22,238 bases of DNA, taken from assembly GCA_002005505.1 (NCBI GenBank), contig KV908777.1, positions 28,410 through 50,647 of the forward strand, written 5' to 3'. The stretch is from Botryococcus braunii. Its lineage: Eukaryota > Chlorophyta > Trebouxiophyceae. Each line of letters starts with the position of its first letter. Positions within the stretch are counted from its first letter, which is position 1. The position numbers and the translations under genes are program-made. Positions 1 through 13,373 of the stretch are shown here, piece after piece. The notes under the pieces are model-generated. The model did no database searches and was not told where the DNA came from. It saw only the letters and a list, made by a program, of their open reading frames with translations.

Positions 1-56
1 AGCTTGGATTGTGAATGATGCAAAGCTGATGTGGGTGTATGTGTTCTGGGAACCAG

Positions 57-4418
<4,362 letters not shown>

Positions 4419-4808
4419 AGGACGCACATCACCTGCTAACGCACTTCCCATGGCTGTATGTAAAGGGAAAAGTGAAATATATCAGTCTCAGCCGTATCTA
4501 CCGGCACTAGAGCCTTTCCAGCTCATCACTGACTGCCCTACGCACGACTGCCCGCGCCTCAACTGACCAGCTGCATATGCGGGGAAGGGCGGCCTTTCGG
4601 CCTGGATAAGGGGTTATTTGAGAAGTGAAGCATATCCTAAACGCAAACCACGTATCCCACATGTGGGTATGCGGAATCCAGGCGCCATGGACGAAGAAGG
4701 GGGTTGCACTATGCTGGCAGAGCCCCACCCCTCCACGCTAAGAGGTGGATGGGACCTCCAGAGCCTCATCTTTTCTTGGCACGGCAGTTGAATACGACGG
4801 CGTTCTAG

Positions 4809-5126
4809 ATGAAAGTGGGCCGCCGAGCTCCTTTCTTTTCTGTTGGACTTGGCTACAAGTTCATGAACGTAGACAAGCCTGCATACACCCGTTGCAACAA
4901 TTGTACAACGGACATGTCATCACTCCTCGATTGATTTTTCTTTGGAGGTCAGTGCCTCACAGGACTGACCATTGCCAAGTTGCTACAGGAAGGCTTCTTC
5001 ACGTGGGTTTGTTCGGGACCCATGATGGATTGGGTAACAGGCGTAGGCGTCCATGGACACCATTACTTGTGCGACGGGGCTTGGCCAACGATTCCACATG
5101 GTCTTGGAGCGCGGTCGATGTCATAG
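4809..5126 (+). pseudogene. Possible coding relic with one in-frame TGA (weak)
   Basis: From ATG 4809 the frame runs 106 codons to TAG 5124-5126 with a single internal TGA at 4932-4934. The translation has ordinary protein-like composition (for example GYKFMNVDKPAYTRC before the stop and LTGLTIAKLLQEGFF after it). No family is recognised. A frame of this length with one stop can occur by chance in 2.6 kb, so this is a note and not a gene call. Confidence 0.15.
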
Positions 5127-6466
5127 CTTTGTCCCCTGTTGTTCATCCCACTTTGTCCGGTCCAAGAGTAAGTTTTAGACCACTGGGAGTCAGGGAAATA
5201 GGTGCTGACTTATTGGAGGGGACCTCCAGGGGGGTGTTTGCAGAGTTTGGGCCCGTGTGATTGCCCATTCACGGGAGAGACAGCTCAGCCCTTTCAGGAA
5301 AAGGCGCAGGGGACTGAGTCTTACAACAGTTCGGGACGTTCTCATTCTTGCAGATACATTTTTTACCATCTGTGCACCAGTTTGGAAAATCTCATGTACG
5401 GATGCTCTATTCACCAGTTGTTCCTGGTATCCACTCAAGTCTTGGAAGTTACATGTCAAAGCAAAGTAGGCCTAGTTTGTGCGATACTATTTTTAAACCG
5501 TGTGTAAGCTTCCTGCGGAATGTATAGTGTTACTGCTATACACTGGGTGACTGGAGAGGGATGTAAAGGATTAGAAGTACAACTTGTACTACAAGGGACA
5601 GGAAGGACCTGACCATAGCCAGGACCTATACATAGGCGGTTCGAAACACTGAGACTTCTGTAAAAAGGTTAACCACTCACACTCACTTGGCTCCTCTCCA
5701 CGCCAGCGATCCCATTCTGCAGCCCCCTCTGGTATCATGAAATGTCGTGAACTTGAAATGACACCAAGGGACAGAAGAAGAGCCCTTCCTTCAGCATGGC
5801 ATCGTCAATACCAAAATGCGACCTTGGCCCGCAGCGCTCCTTCGCTGTTTCTTCGTTCCCTGCGGCATGCATGTGCATGCATATGGTGAGTGCTGCGGCA
5901 GTGTCTGCTACTTAGCTGACTCCACAGTATTGCGTTCTCGAGCGCAGCACAAGCGACCACTGTTTCACTACAAGAACAATGTATCAAAAGCTGTGCGGCA
6001 CCAGCCACCACTGTTTCACTAAGTGATTTAAGACTCCAAAAGGTTGAAAAAAAAATGTAGCACGGTGCAGTGATCTTGTCTCGTGTCACTTGTGTGCTGC
6101 GCTCTACTATCATGGTCAGTGTATGGTCTGCAGCTGGCGGCGGGACACGCGACTGTGATATGGGATCCTCCCAAGCCACTAAGCTTCGAACTTCATTCGG
6201 AGCCATGTTAGGCGATTCAGATGAAAGTAAAAAAACAAACTCGCTTCAAAATTTGGTCCGGGTGCAGATTGCGCACACCTTCTGCAAGGATCTGGGCCAT
6301 GACAGCCTCATTCGGGGTCTGCCAATCAACCACTCAAAACAAGTCCATGCCTTCAATCGTCACCCACCAACTCAACACAGCTTCAAACTGATGCGAGAGC
6401 AGCCCTCGCGTTGAGTGAAGTTACCACAACCTCAGCCCGACTTTTAAAAACTCTTTTCAAAAGTGA

Positions 6467-6790
6467 ATGTTTGCATTTCACAAAGAAGACGTTCACAACC
6501 TGGATCCCGACTATCGGGACAGGTGGAAAAAATTCATGTACCCCTTCCCAAACAGCAGGGGTGCAGAGGGAACATTGACCATCGCAGCAGGCTGGCTTTC
6601 AAGTGTGTAGTGCCCTGCAAGCACAGATCAGAAATTGCACCCCTATCACTCCAGGCATAATCGCTTGGCTCTTACCTCATCTCACCACGACCCCAGACCG
6701 TATTCCCAACTCCGCCCAGTGCAAAACTTTGCCAAAAGGATGCGTAGACTAGGGCAGGCCATTCAGCGCCCAATTGAGGATCTTGAATGA
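6467..6790 (+). pseudogene. Possible coding relic with one in-frame TAG (weak)
   Basis: From ATG 6467, right after an in-frame TGA, the frame continues 108 codons to TGA 6788-6790 and is broken once by TAG at 6608-6610. The reading is charged and protein-like (DPDYRDRWKKFMYPFP, later NFAKRMRRLGQAIQRP). A tiny intron over the TAG is conceivable but would be only about 22 bases. No homology is recognised, and chance is a serious alternative. Confidence 0.18.
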
Positions 6791-6998
6791 GCAAGATCGC
6801 CCGCGGAAAGGGGCAGTCCGTGTACTACCAGTTTTTGAGACATGCTGAGACATTAAAGATGTAACTTCTTCTTGATCTTCTGAAGCTCATTGCCCTTACA
6901 TCCTTATGCCCTTACCCCATTAGGCAGGTACACCCCCTTCCTCTCCGTGACGTCGTTATGCCCTTGCGGAAGGAGTGGGGCTCGCTGGGCGGCAAGTG

Positions 6999-8179
6999 TT
7001 ATCGGCTTTTTATGATGACGGTAAAATCACATGCTGGCAGGTTGCTGCCATCGGCCGAGACAGTGCAGTCCAGGCCCAAATGCAGCAGAGCCCCTCGGAT
7101 CACTGCGCAGGGCAGTACTAAATACTGCTTGGCCAGCTCATTTGTCGTCAATTGCCCTCCAGTTCCTGCACAGGCAACAGCACTCCTCGATGGAATTTCA
7201 CAGGTATAATGACGTTATGAACCTCTGCATCCTCGCACAAGCCAAGGTCACCTCAGGGGCCAGAAAAGTTTGTTCTCCACCATGAGACAGTATTTTTCCG
7301 TTCTCTGCAGGAACAGTGAATGCCTTCCGTTTTGTCTTCCCGGCGTCCTTTTTCAACATTGTACCCCACAGTCCTTGCCCCTCCAAATAAATAAGCAGCG
7401 TCAGACAAGAGAGTTGGCGGAATCTTCCCCAAACAGGCCTAGTTACTCAGAAGGAAAGAGGTCTGCTGTTGTGTCCGGGGTCTGAAAGAGGTCCATGTTG
7501 TTAGGGGTGCCACTTGCGAGCTCAAGACCCGCCGAGGGGGTAGGACTTAAAGTGTCAATGAGGACTAGCTGATTTAAATCTACCTGCAGAGGGACCGGTT
7601 GACAGCTTTGAAAGCCCTCGGAACTGCCCATCATGTAATACAAATGTCCCTCGATGGTTTGTGCGGAGATTATCCACCTGCAACCAACAATGCCGACACT
7701 GAACAGCAGCCCATGTCTTGGATTCAAACTATGTGGGACAGTGGATAACTAGCGGGCTGATGCTGCATGAGCGATTCTATGATATCGTTGTAGCCCCAAG
7801 CAGGTAGAAGCATCTACATTTCTGGTTCGTCAGAGCTCACCTGTTTTTTAAACAATTCTTGCCAAAATTCCTTACAAATAAATTTAATGACATCCAAATT
7901 TTCTATCAAGCGGGGACGACTGGCCGTGTATCTTTCAATCAGCTGTCTTCCCACTCTGAGGCCTGTGCAAACAATCCACGGAGTTCAGAAGGTTCGTTGG
8001 TGGCCTGTAGCTCATAAAGGTACAGTCACGAGGAATTTTTAATTTGGTTCATGTTTACCTATTGCCTCGATCGCCAGCTCAGGCGGTACCAATTCTTGGC
8101 TATAATAGAATCGGACGAGTTCAATTGTCAATAGCTCCAAGCAACTCTCTGCACACGTTCGCCCCTTGACAAGAGCCAT
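6999..8179 (-). CDS. TRAPP complex subunit 6 (Trs33 / TRAPPC6-like), four exons
   Basis: This is a small core subunit of the TRAPP vesicle-tethering and Rab-activating complex at the Golgi and ER. Minus-strand exons are 8179-8059 (ATG start, phase 1 end), 7962-7841, about 7347-7281, and 7165-6999 (TAA stop). Exon 1 carries a plant-like N-terminus ending ELAIEAIG. Exon 2 reads LRVGRQLIERYTASRPR and then DVIKFICKEFWQELFKKQ, the family signature region, ending at a GTGAGC donor. Exon 4 carries the C-terminal signature QYLVLPCAVIRGALLHLG and ADGSNLPACDFTVIIK. Joined, the protein is about 158 residues, the usual family size. Exon 3 is the least certain: its acceptor (AAAAAG) lacks a pyrimidine tract and its donor is GTGGAG, but phases and length fit. 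The gene faces away from the 8589 gene and converges on HSP60. Confidence 0.88.
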
Positions 8180-8588
8180 TACAGATTCAAGTGTGAAGAT
8201 TGATACAAATTAAGGATATTACTGTGCATTGAATCAACTGCCTGTTGCCTAATTGGTTCCCAACTGCTTCGTAGAGATCTGTAAATTGCAGAACCAGCTA
8301 CAGATTCTTCAAACTCACGCAATCCTCAAACATATATTACTCTTACTTCTAGAGTATTTGCTTCACAATGAGATGGTGCTCCAAGGTCCCATGAACTTTG
8401 CGATCCCGAATAGTGGGTAATACAATGAGGTCTAATGCCGTACGGTCTGGTCGCGCGGCCAGCCCCCAGGTCTGTGTGTCGAGCTGCTCGACTCGAGCAT
8501 GGCACCAGGAGCAATCCTCTGGCCTCGCACTAAATAGAATCAATCGACATCTCCCATCTCTTAAGAAACCACTTACAGAATAATTTTC
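8180..8588. promoter_or_regulatory. Shared upstream region of two divergent genes
   Basis: About 410 bases separate the TRAPPC6-like ATG (minus, 8179) from the proposed ATG of the next gene (plus, 8589). Short 5' UTRs and both promoters should lie here. A 61-codon plus-strand frame from 8398 to a TAA at 8580-8582 is rich in Arg and Ser and looks like a transit peptide, but it stops just before the downstream gene and I could not join it with good splice sites. No TATA box is obvious. Confidence 0.4.
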
Positions 8589-9785
8589 ATGGCAGAAGTG
8601 GCAGTTCCTTTCGCAGGTGAAGACCCAAGCTCCGTGTCGGGTGTGGCCCTGGGGAAAGGCGCATGGGACTGTGACAAGAACTGCGAAATACCTCCCGAGC
8701 TTGAGGTATGTGATTTAGAGCAAAATATATCGGTCACAGTTCATTTGCCATTGCTTACATTGAGCAGAAAGGTTGTAGCAGCCGTAACGCCTACAGCACA
8801 TCCCAACCTCTCGGAGATCCGCCACCATGAGACGTGATCTTAGCATGCCAAGCGGTTCGACTGACATTGTGTCATTTCAGGCAGAAGTTTTTGAGGAAAT
8901 TCCTACAATGGAATTTCCTTTCCATGGTATACCAACTATTCCACCACGCAAGGACATGGATCATATGGTAATCCAGTCCCGCAACCTTGCAACGATTCTT
9001 TTTCCTTTTGCTGACTGATGCGAGAATTGGATCCTTTAATATCACATGAATTACCCGTCATGGGGTCTTTTCTTTCATTGAACTTGTAGTGACAAGTTCT
9101 GGGCTGTTCATAACATTTGGAGGCTGCGCAGGCCTTCTTCTGTAATGGGTGCCGGTACAGAGTGACTGCATATCCAGATTGGACGGTGCGAAAGGTATGG
9201 CATCATTATGAAAAGGCTCTGTGTTTTCCAAATTGGGCAAACGCCACACTTCCTTCCTTCTCCCTGGTCTGGACGTTGCCTGCCGACTTCTAGCACAACA
9301 CACATAAAAAATGAATTTACGTCGGGCGTTTGAGGCGGTTCTAGAAAACAGGCAGCATGCAAAACCATTCATTTCTAAGTCTATTGATGTGACCCTTTCA
9401 AAAATCCTTCTTGCAAATTGTAGCGTTGGTGCCGGCCAGTTTTAACGAACAAAAGAGCTGCGTTCGCCACTAGTGTGCAGGTGAAAGAGGCACTTTTTGC
9501 TGGGGGGATAGCCCGATCCAATAAACAGACAGCACCAAAGCATACCCCTGGTATTTTAGCTTGGAGTGACCTGGTGAGCTCCTGACAGCTTCATCCTCAA
9601 GGACATTGTGGTGGGGCAGACCCCGACATTGTAGTGGAGGAAAACCCAAGTGAAAAGGGGACATTGCATTTGAGTGTGATAAGCAAAGTCTACCCTTGTC
9701 AGGACCTTTATCCACTTCACAGTCCGGCTTGTTTTCGGAGGTCTTTCAAGGGTTCCTCCAGAAACTTCAACCTGCATCTTCATAA
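8589..9785 (+). CDS. Unrecognised four-exon gene, protein of about 119 residues
   Basis: Four plus-strand exons share phase 0 at every junction: 8589-8705 (ATG, then donor GTATGT), 8881-8967 (acceptor TTTCAG, donor GTAATC), 9481-9573 (acceptor GTGCAG, donor GTGAGC) and 9723-9785 (acceptor TTCACAG, TAA stop). The product is acidic at the N-terminus, with a short cysteine pair (WDCDKNCEIP). A Pro-rich stretch FPFHGIPTIPPRKDMDHM follows, then KEALFAGGIARSNK, HTPGILAWSDL and an amphipathic end LFSEVFQGFLQKLQ. I see no membrane segment and no signal peptide in this model. I do not recognise the family. An additional upstream exon (acceptor GGCAG at 8596) or a different last exon is possible. The evidence is four in-phase splice pairs with coding-like sequence, not homology. 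Confidence 0.6.
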
Positions 9786-10854
9786 CTAAGATAATTTCGA
9801 GGCTTTGTGTGGGGTTCTTTTGGGCGGGCGTGTTTGTTCTCATGCTTCAGATTCCACATCTCACTCGCTGTGGACCTCATGGGATTCTGCCTTTAACACT
9901 TAACACATTGGAAAATCCATGAGTCAATTTTGGGGAACACATTGGGGTTCGCACTCGTGTAACATATGTACAGCCTGTCAGTGGTGCCACGTGGGGGCAT
10001 GCACTCTGCCTGACATGTGTCGTAATGGACTCAGGCCCGGCTGGGGTAGTGACATGTGTGGTGGGGGTCTCAATGCCCATGCGGGGTGGTGACATGTGGT
10101 AGTGACATATGTGGTGGGAGTCTCAAGGCCTGTGTTGGATAGTGACATGTGGGGTGGTGGTCTCAATGCCCGTGTTGGGTAGTGACATGTGTGGTGGTGG
10201 TCTTTATGCCCGTTTTGGGGTAGTGACATGTGTGGTGGTGGTCTCAATGCCCGTGTTGGGTAGTGACATGTGTGGTATTGGTCTCATTGCCAGTGTGTGG
10301 TAGTGACATTTGTGGAAGTGGTCTCAATTCATTGTCCCCCTGTGTGTGCCGGCTATGGCCCAAACTTACAGCTCTTTCTAAATGAGTAATGGGAGCCCAT
10401 GGCACGTCCCACTTCTGGTTTACTTGCCCTACCCAGTCCATGTCGGTTGCGTTGTGGTGTAGATTGACTGCTGTATAGACTGCTACTTGCATCATAAAAA
10501 CATGCTCCTAGTTTACTTGTAGTGTAATACCTAAAAGCACACGTGCTGATGAGTGAGCACCTGTAGCCGTCGTCGTTCCCGCATGAACAGGATCTGCTTA
10601 CAACCTTTTGTGTTCTTTTAAGAAAATGTTGTGCGTCATTATTTGATAGAATATACACAAAGGTTCACATCCTCTTCCGGTTATTGCAGAGCAGCTCATC
10701 TATAGGCATGTGGTTGCTGGTGACCATAGGATGGAGGGCATGGCCGTCAATTTTGTTGGTGATTAAGTCAAGGAAGGGACACCAAGTGTATTTGCGCTCG
10801 TCAAAGAAAAATTTTGGCCGATGATTGCAAGGCGGACGTGCTTGGGAATTGCAG
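9786..10854. other. Intergenic or intronic stretch with a minisatellite
   Basis: This lies between the stop of the 8589 gene and the first visible exon of the ubiquitin-like gene. Apart from the 40-bp minisatellite (about 10040-10345) I found no coding segment. The 5' exons of the ubiquitin-like gene should lie here or further upstream, but no segment resembling residues 1-41 of a ubiquitin fold was found. Confidence 0.5.
10040..10345. repeat. 40-bp minisatellite, about eight copies
   Basis: The unit contains TAGTGACATGTGTGGTGGTG followed by GTCTCAATGCCCGTGTTGGG. The core GACAT occurs at 10051, 10091, 10104, 10144, 10184, 10225, 10265 and 10305, which is 40 or 41 bp apart except for one 13-bp partial copy. 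Long frames on both strands across it are repeat artefacts. Confidence 0.92.
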
Positions 10855-11094
10855 ACACTGATCTATGCTGGGCAATTCATGGAGAACGAAAAGCAACTGC
10901 GAGATTATGGTGTTCCTCCGGTAATCTCACGTCCTTAAACTGCTGAGATGCACGACACTGCTTGATACCCAGCTGACGCTTACAAGGCGGACTGCAATTT
11001 CTAGTTGCTTACAAATTTGAAGAGATGTATCACAGCCCTCCAGCTGCGACTCCTATGTCAGAAACCCCAGTTGATTGAGGGCTGTGAGGACTGA
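10855..11094 (+). CDS. Ubiquitin-like protein, last two exons (5' exons not found)
   Basis: Exon 10855-10920 (acceptor TTGCAG, donor GTAATC) encodes TLIYAGQFMENEKQLRDYG plus VPP, which aligns without gaps to residues 42-63 of ubiquitin (RLIFAG...LSDYN). Exon 11023-11094 (acceptor TTGAAG) continues in phase with RCITALQLRLLCQKPQL and ends in TGA, aligning to residues 64-76 plus an extension. Leu43, Ile44, Ala46, Gly47, Leu56, Asp58, Tyr59 and the LRL strand are kept. The Lys48 position is Gln. The tail has LLCQKPQLIEGCED in place of the last residues RGG, so the protein could not be conjugated like ubiquitin. It is more likely a ubiquitin-like domain at the end of a larger protein. The N-terminal half of the fold is missing from what I can see. 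Confidence 0.72.
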
Positions 11095-11460
11095 ACAGGA
11101 ATCAATGACGGTGTGAAATGATCTCTATGTAGGGATGCCAATGCTTGATTGCAATAGAAACAGCAAGGTTGGCAGCCGGCCCGGAACCCGACTCGCCATA
11201 CTGGGCCTGAGACCAAGGAAACAACGGAGTCAGCTCCTTTCTTATGTGATCCATTTGTGCACAACACAACCGACACGAATCGGTTCAGGGAAATGAGCCA
11301 GGCGAAGGCCCTTTTGGTACATCCGCCAAGGCACAGGAGAATTTAAGGTAGGGGTGCCTGGGGAGGTTTTCGTTTTCCCGTTCAGGGGATGTTAAACGCA
11401 CCAAAGCAGACGCAGGCCCTTTCTGCAACTTGGCTCGGGTATTGAAATGGAGGGCGGCAG

Positions 11461-11646
11461 ATGCTATCTCTGGAGGGCTGCCATGCATGTGCGATTAACA
11501 AAGAAGCACCACCAGACGAGCTGATCGTACCGCATGTGGTGTACTTCAAAGGGAGAGGGGCTACCGGCTGCCGTTACATGGCGGGACCTTCCCACCCCGG
11601 GATGAGTCATGTTGTGGCTGCACATGATCCATGGATGAGAAATTGA
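11461..11646 (+). CDS. Possible exon, faint FAD-oxidoreductase resemblance (weak)
   Basis: An open frame after a CAG acceptor (AGATG at 11459) runs 61 codons and contains ELIVPHVVYFKGRGATGCRY followed by MAGPSHPGMSH. The stretch VYF(K/R)..G....Y..G.SP recalls the substrate domain of DAO-type FAD-dependent oxidoreductases, but the match is short and from memory. No convincing donor or neighbouring exon in phase was found. Another frame over the same bases is also open and protein-like, which lowers confidence. Confidence 0.2.
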   Translation: MLSLEGCHACAINKEAPPDELIVPHVVYFKGRGATGCRYMAGPSHPGMSHVVAAHDPWMRN

Positions 11647-11809
11647 CCCAGACTGTGATCATGCGTGGGTGGCAGCTCAGCCCACATGTGTGCGAAGTAA
11701 TTCACACGTGCCAATCATGCAGTGGCCATGCTGTCTTTCAAGCGGGGCTGGCCTTTGGGCAGTGCCAACCATTGCCCTTGGTGGAGAGCGTGGCGGAGGG
11801 AACGCTTTT

Positions 11810-11819
11810 TGTGTGTGTG

Positions 11820-11892
<73 letters not shown>

Positions 11893-11939
11893 GGTGTATG
11901 TATGTGTGTGTGTATGTGTGTGTGTGTGTGTGTGGGTGG

Positions 11940-11998
<59 letters not shown>

Positions 11999-11999
11999 G
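11810..11999. repeat. (GT)n compound microsatellite
   Basis: About 190 bp of GT repeat is broken by GGGT and GTAT units. The cysteine-valine and histidine-threonine frames over it are artefacts. Confidence 0.94.
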
Positions 12000-12464
12000 G
12001 GTTGGTTGGTTGTTTTTGGGGTGGGGCGGGGGGGAGAGTTTATAGTTGCTTTTTGTTTTTTGTTTTTGGGGCGCATTTCTTCCCTTTTGGGCTGCAGTAA
12101 TAACTCTGAATTTATCAGCACGTCCTCACCAGGGATCTCCCTTAGGCCAGTCACAGCTCTTGATGCAAAGCCTAGGGGCCCTAAAGATAAGGGTTATGGG
12201 TCTAGGGTGTCATAAGGTTAGCGTTTTGGGTGGCCAGAGAACGGGCCTGCGGGTTTTACAAGCTGCGAGGCCCCCTGATTTCTGTGAACGAACGTCCCAG
12301 GGAAACTTCTGTTGTGCTGGTCTTGGAAATTGCAGCTCCCTCAAGGGCTTCACTTGAATCCTGTTGAACGTGTCGAAGCTTCACTTGAATCCTGTTGAAT
12401 GTTTCCTGTGTTTGAACCTGCACTACTACTACCGCTTGCGAAGGTTTTATATATGCTGGCTTCG

Positions 12465-12469
12465 AGTTC
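12465..12469. repeat. Target-site duplication AGTTC (left copy)
   Basis: AGTTC directly precedes the left LTR at 12465-12469 and directly follows the right LTR at 19706-19710. Five bases is the usual duplication for Copia integrases. It fixes the outer borders of the element. Confidence 0.88.
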
Positions 12470-12492
12470 TCAAGCATTTCTGCTTGCGGCGT

Positions 12493-12633
12493 CACCTGCA
12501 GTGATGGCACGACGGCAGCGTCACTTCGTAGCCTGTGGGAAAAACCGTCCACGCTACAACGTTTCCAGGAACAGCACACAGCACTCTCCAACAGTAGAGG
12601 TTGGTCAAGGATACCAACATGCTTCGGACAAGT
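12493..12633. repeat. 141-bp repeat inside the left LTR, copy 1
   Basis: From CACCTGCAGTGATGG to CTTCGGACAAGT the sequence is repeated exactly at 12975-13115, 482 bases away. The same pair recurs in the other LTR at 18850-18990 and 19332-19472. Confidence 0.95.
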
Positions 12634-12974
12634 CTTACAAATGATCTTAACTGCTCTCACTCTTGCTAAAGACCACGTAACACTACGCCTTGCCTGATAG
12701 CAGAGTTCAGCACCAAAGAGGCCTTGCGATGTCTACTTTACGTCACTAGAATACAATAATAGTTCATCAGTAACTCAGCAAGGTCTCTTTGTGATGTTTG
12801 TACAGTGAAACTATCTTACCGCCACAACGGTGGACGTCAACATAAGTCTCAATGAGGTCAAACATTCAGTGCGCTCTCGTCATGCACTCTCATCAATGCA
12901 CACAGCAGTAATATCTAACTGGTCTGAATGTTTGAGCACAATCATATCTGGAACGGCTTTGAGAATCCTAAACA

Positions 12975-13115
12975 CACCTGCAGTGATGGCACGACGGCAG
13001 CGTCACTTCGTAGCCTGTGGGAAAAACCGTCCACGCTACAACGTTTCCAGGAACAGCACACAGCACTCTCCAACAGTAGAGGTTGGTCAAGGATACCAAC
13101 ATGCTTCGGACAAGT
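12975..13115. repeat. 141-bp repeat inside the left LTR, copy 2
   Basis: This is the exact second copy of 12493-12633. It sits immediately beside the hairpin at 13117-13151. In element orientation it is the upstream copy of the pair, nearer the U3 end. Confidence 0.95.
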
Positions 13116-13116
13116 A

Positions 13117-13151
13117 CCGAGCCGTTCCTGGGCTGCCCAGGGATGGCTCGG
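13117..13151. other. GC-rich stem-loop in the left LTR
   Basis: CCGAGCC pairs with GGCTCGG (outer stem, 7 bp) and CCTGGG pairs with CCCAGG (inner stem, 6 bp). The two stems are separated by a symmetric 3-by-3 internal loop and closed by a CTG loop. The same structure is in the right LTR at 19474-19508. It could be a structured part of the LTR transcript; its role is unknown. Confidence 0.75.
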
Positions 13152-13348
13152 ACTGCAGGGATCCTAAAGTACTACCATACGTAATGTCTATTGAGAACGC
13201 ATATCGTACAAGTCACGTGTTATGTCATTGAGGTACGAGTATGATCTATACCGTTCATAAAGGGCTATAACGGCTATAGTTTACACTGCTGTTGATGGCA
13301 TGTGACAGGGGATGTCACTAAGTACAGTATTGACCAATTCATTCAACA

Positions 13349-13357
13349 CTTCCCCTT
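13349..13357 (-). other. Polypurine tract of the Copia element
   Basis: Read on the minus strand it is AAGGGGAAG, directly followed by TGTTGAAT, the start of the 3' LTR. This is the expected place and composition for the primer of plus-strand DNA synthesis. Confidence 0.88.
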
Positions 13358-13373
13358 GACAGCACCCTGTCAC

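Larger units (their letters stand above)
4419..6998. other. Gap between convergent genes, no gene supported
   Basis: This stretch separates the 3' ends of the HSP60 gene (+) and the TRAPPC6-like gene (-). The HSP60 3' UTR with TGTAA at 4459 occupies the first part. A TTACA at 6896-6900 (TGTAA on the minus strand) may be the TRAPPC6 poly(A) signal. Between them I see only short open frames without clear family motifs. Two of these, 4809-5126 and 6467-6790 (+), are each one frame of more than 100 codons broken by a single stop. The 14-base element CCACTGTTTCACTA occurs twice, at 5957 and 6008. None of this amounts to a gene I can defend. Confidence 0.6.
11095..12464. other. Stretch before the retrotransposon, little content
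   Basis: This holds a possible exon at 11289-11347 (acceptor TTCAG, donor GTAGGG, reading GNEPGEGPFGTSAKAQ) and a possible exon near 11461-11646. The rest is the GT-rich microsatellite at 11810-11999 and a 22-bp direct repeat (GCTTCACTTGAATCCTGTTG plus AA at 12347 and 12378). I could not join these into a gene. Confidence 0.4.
12470..13348 (-). repeat. 3' LTR (left copy), 879 bp
   Basis: In element orientation it starts TGTTGAAT and ends GCTTGA, so the 3' end is GA in place of the canonical CA. It matches 18827-19705 base for base as far as I compared, with no indel. It contains two copies of a 141-bp direct repeat and a GC-rich hairpin. The 133-codon frame present in each copy is LTR sequence and probably not a gene. 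Confidence 0.95.

Noticed and set aside
4809..5126. PiggyBac-type transposase remnant
   Set aside because: GHHYLCDGAWPT only loosely recalls a transposase motif; no other transposase landmarks or terminal repeats were found.
5737..5885. Possible first exon with a perfect GTGAGT donor
   Set aside because: The reading is basic and targeting-like, but no downstream exon in phase gave a believable protein.
5805..6206. 133-codon minus-strand frame
   Set aside because: No recognisable motif; it covers a short imperfect repeat (5957 and 6008), and the plus strand is also open there.
9085..9160. Extra exon of the 8589 gene (hydrophobic GLFITFGGCAG reading)
   Set aside because: The acceptor would give an immediate stop in phase 0; exon 9481-9573 joins perfectly without it.
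9978..10303. Repetitive proteins with HMSLP-type units
   Set aside because: Created by the 40-bp minisatellite, whose unit is not a multiple of three, with no flanking coding signal.
12830..13231. 133-codon frame present in both LTRs
   Set aside because: Identical because the LTRs are identical; it covers the internal repeat and hairpin, has no family features and is antisense to the element.
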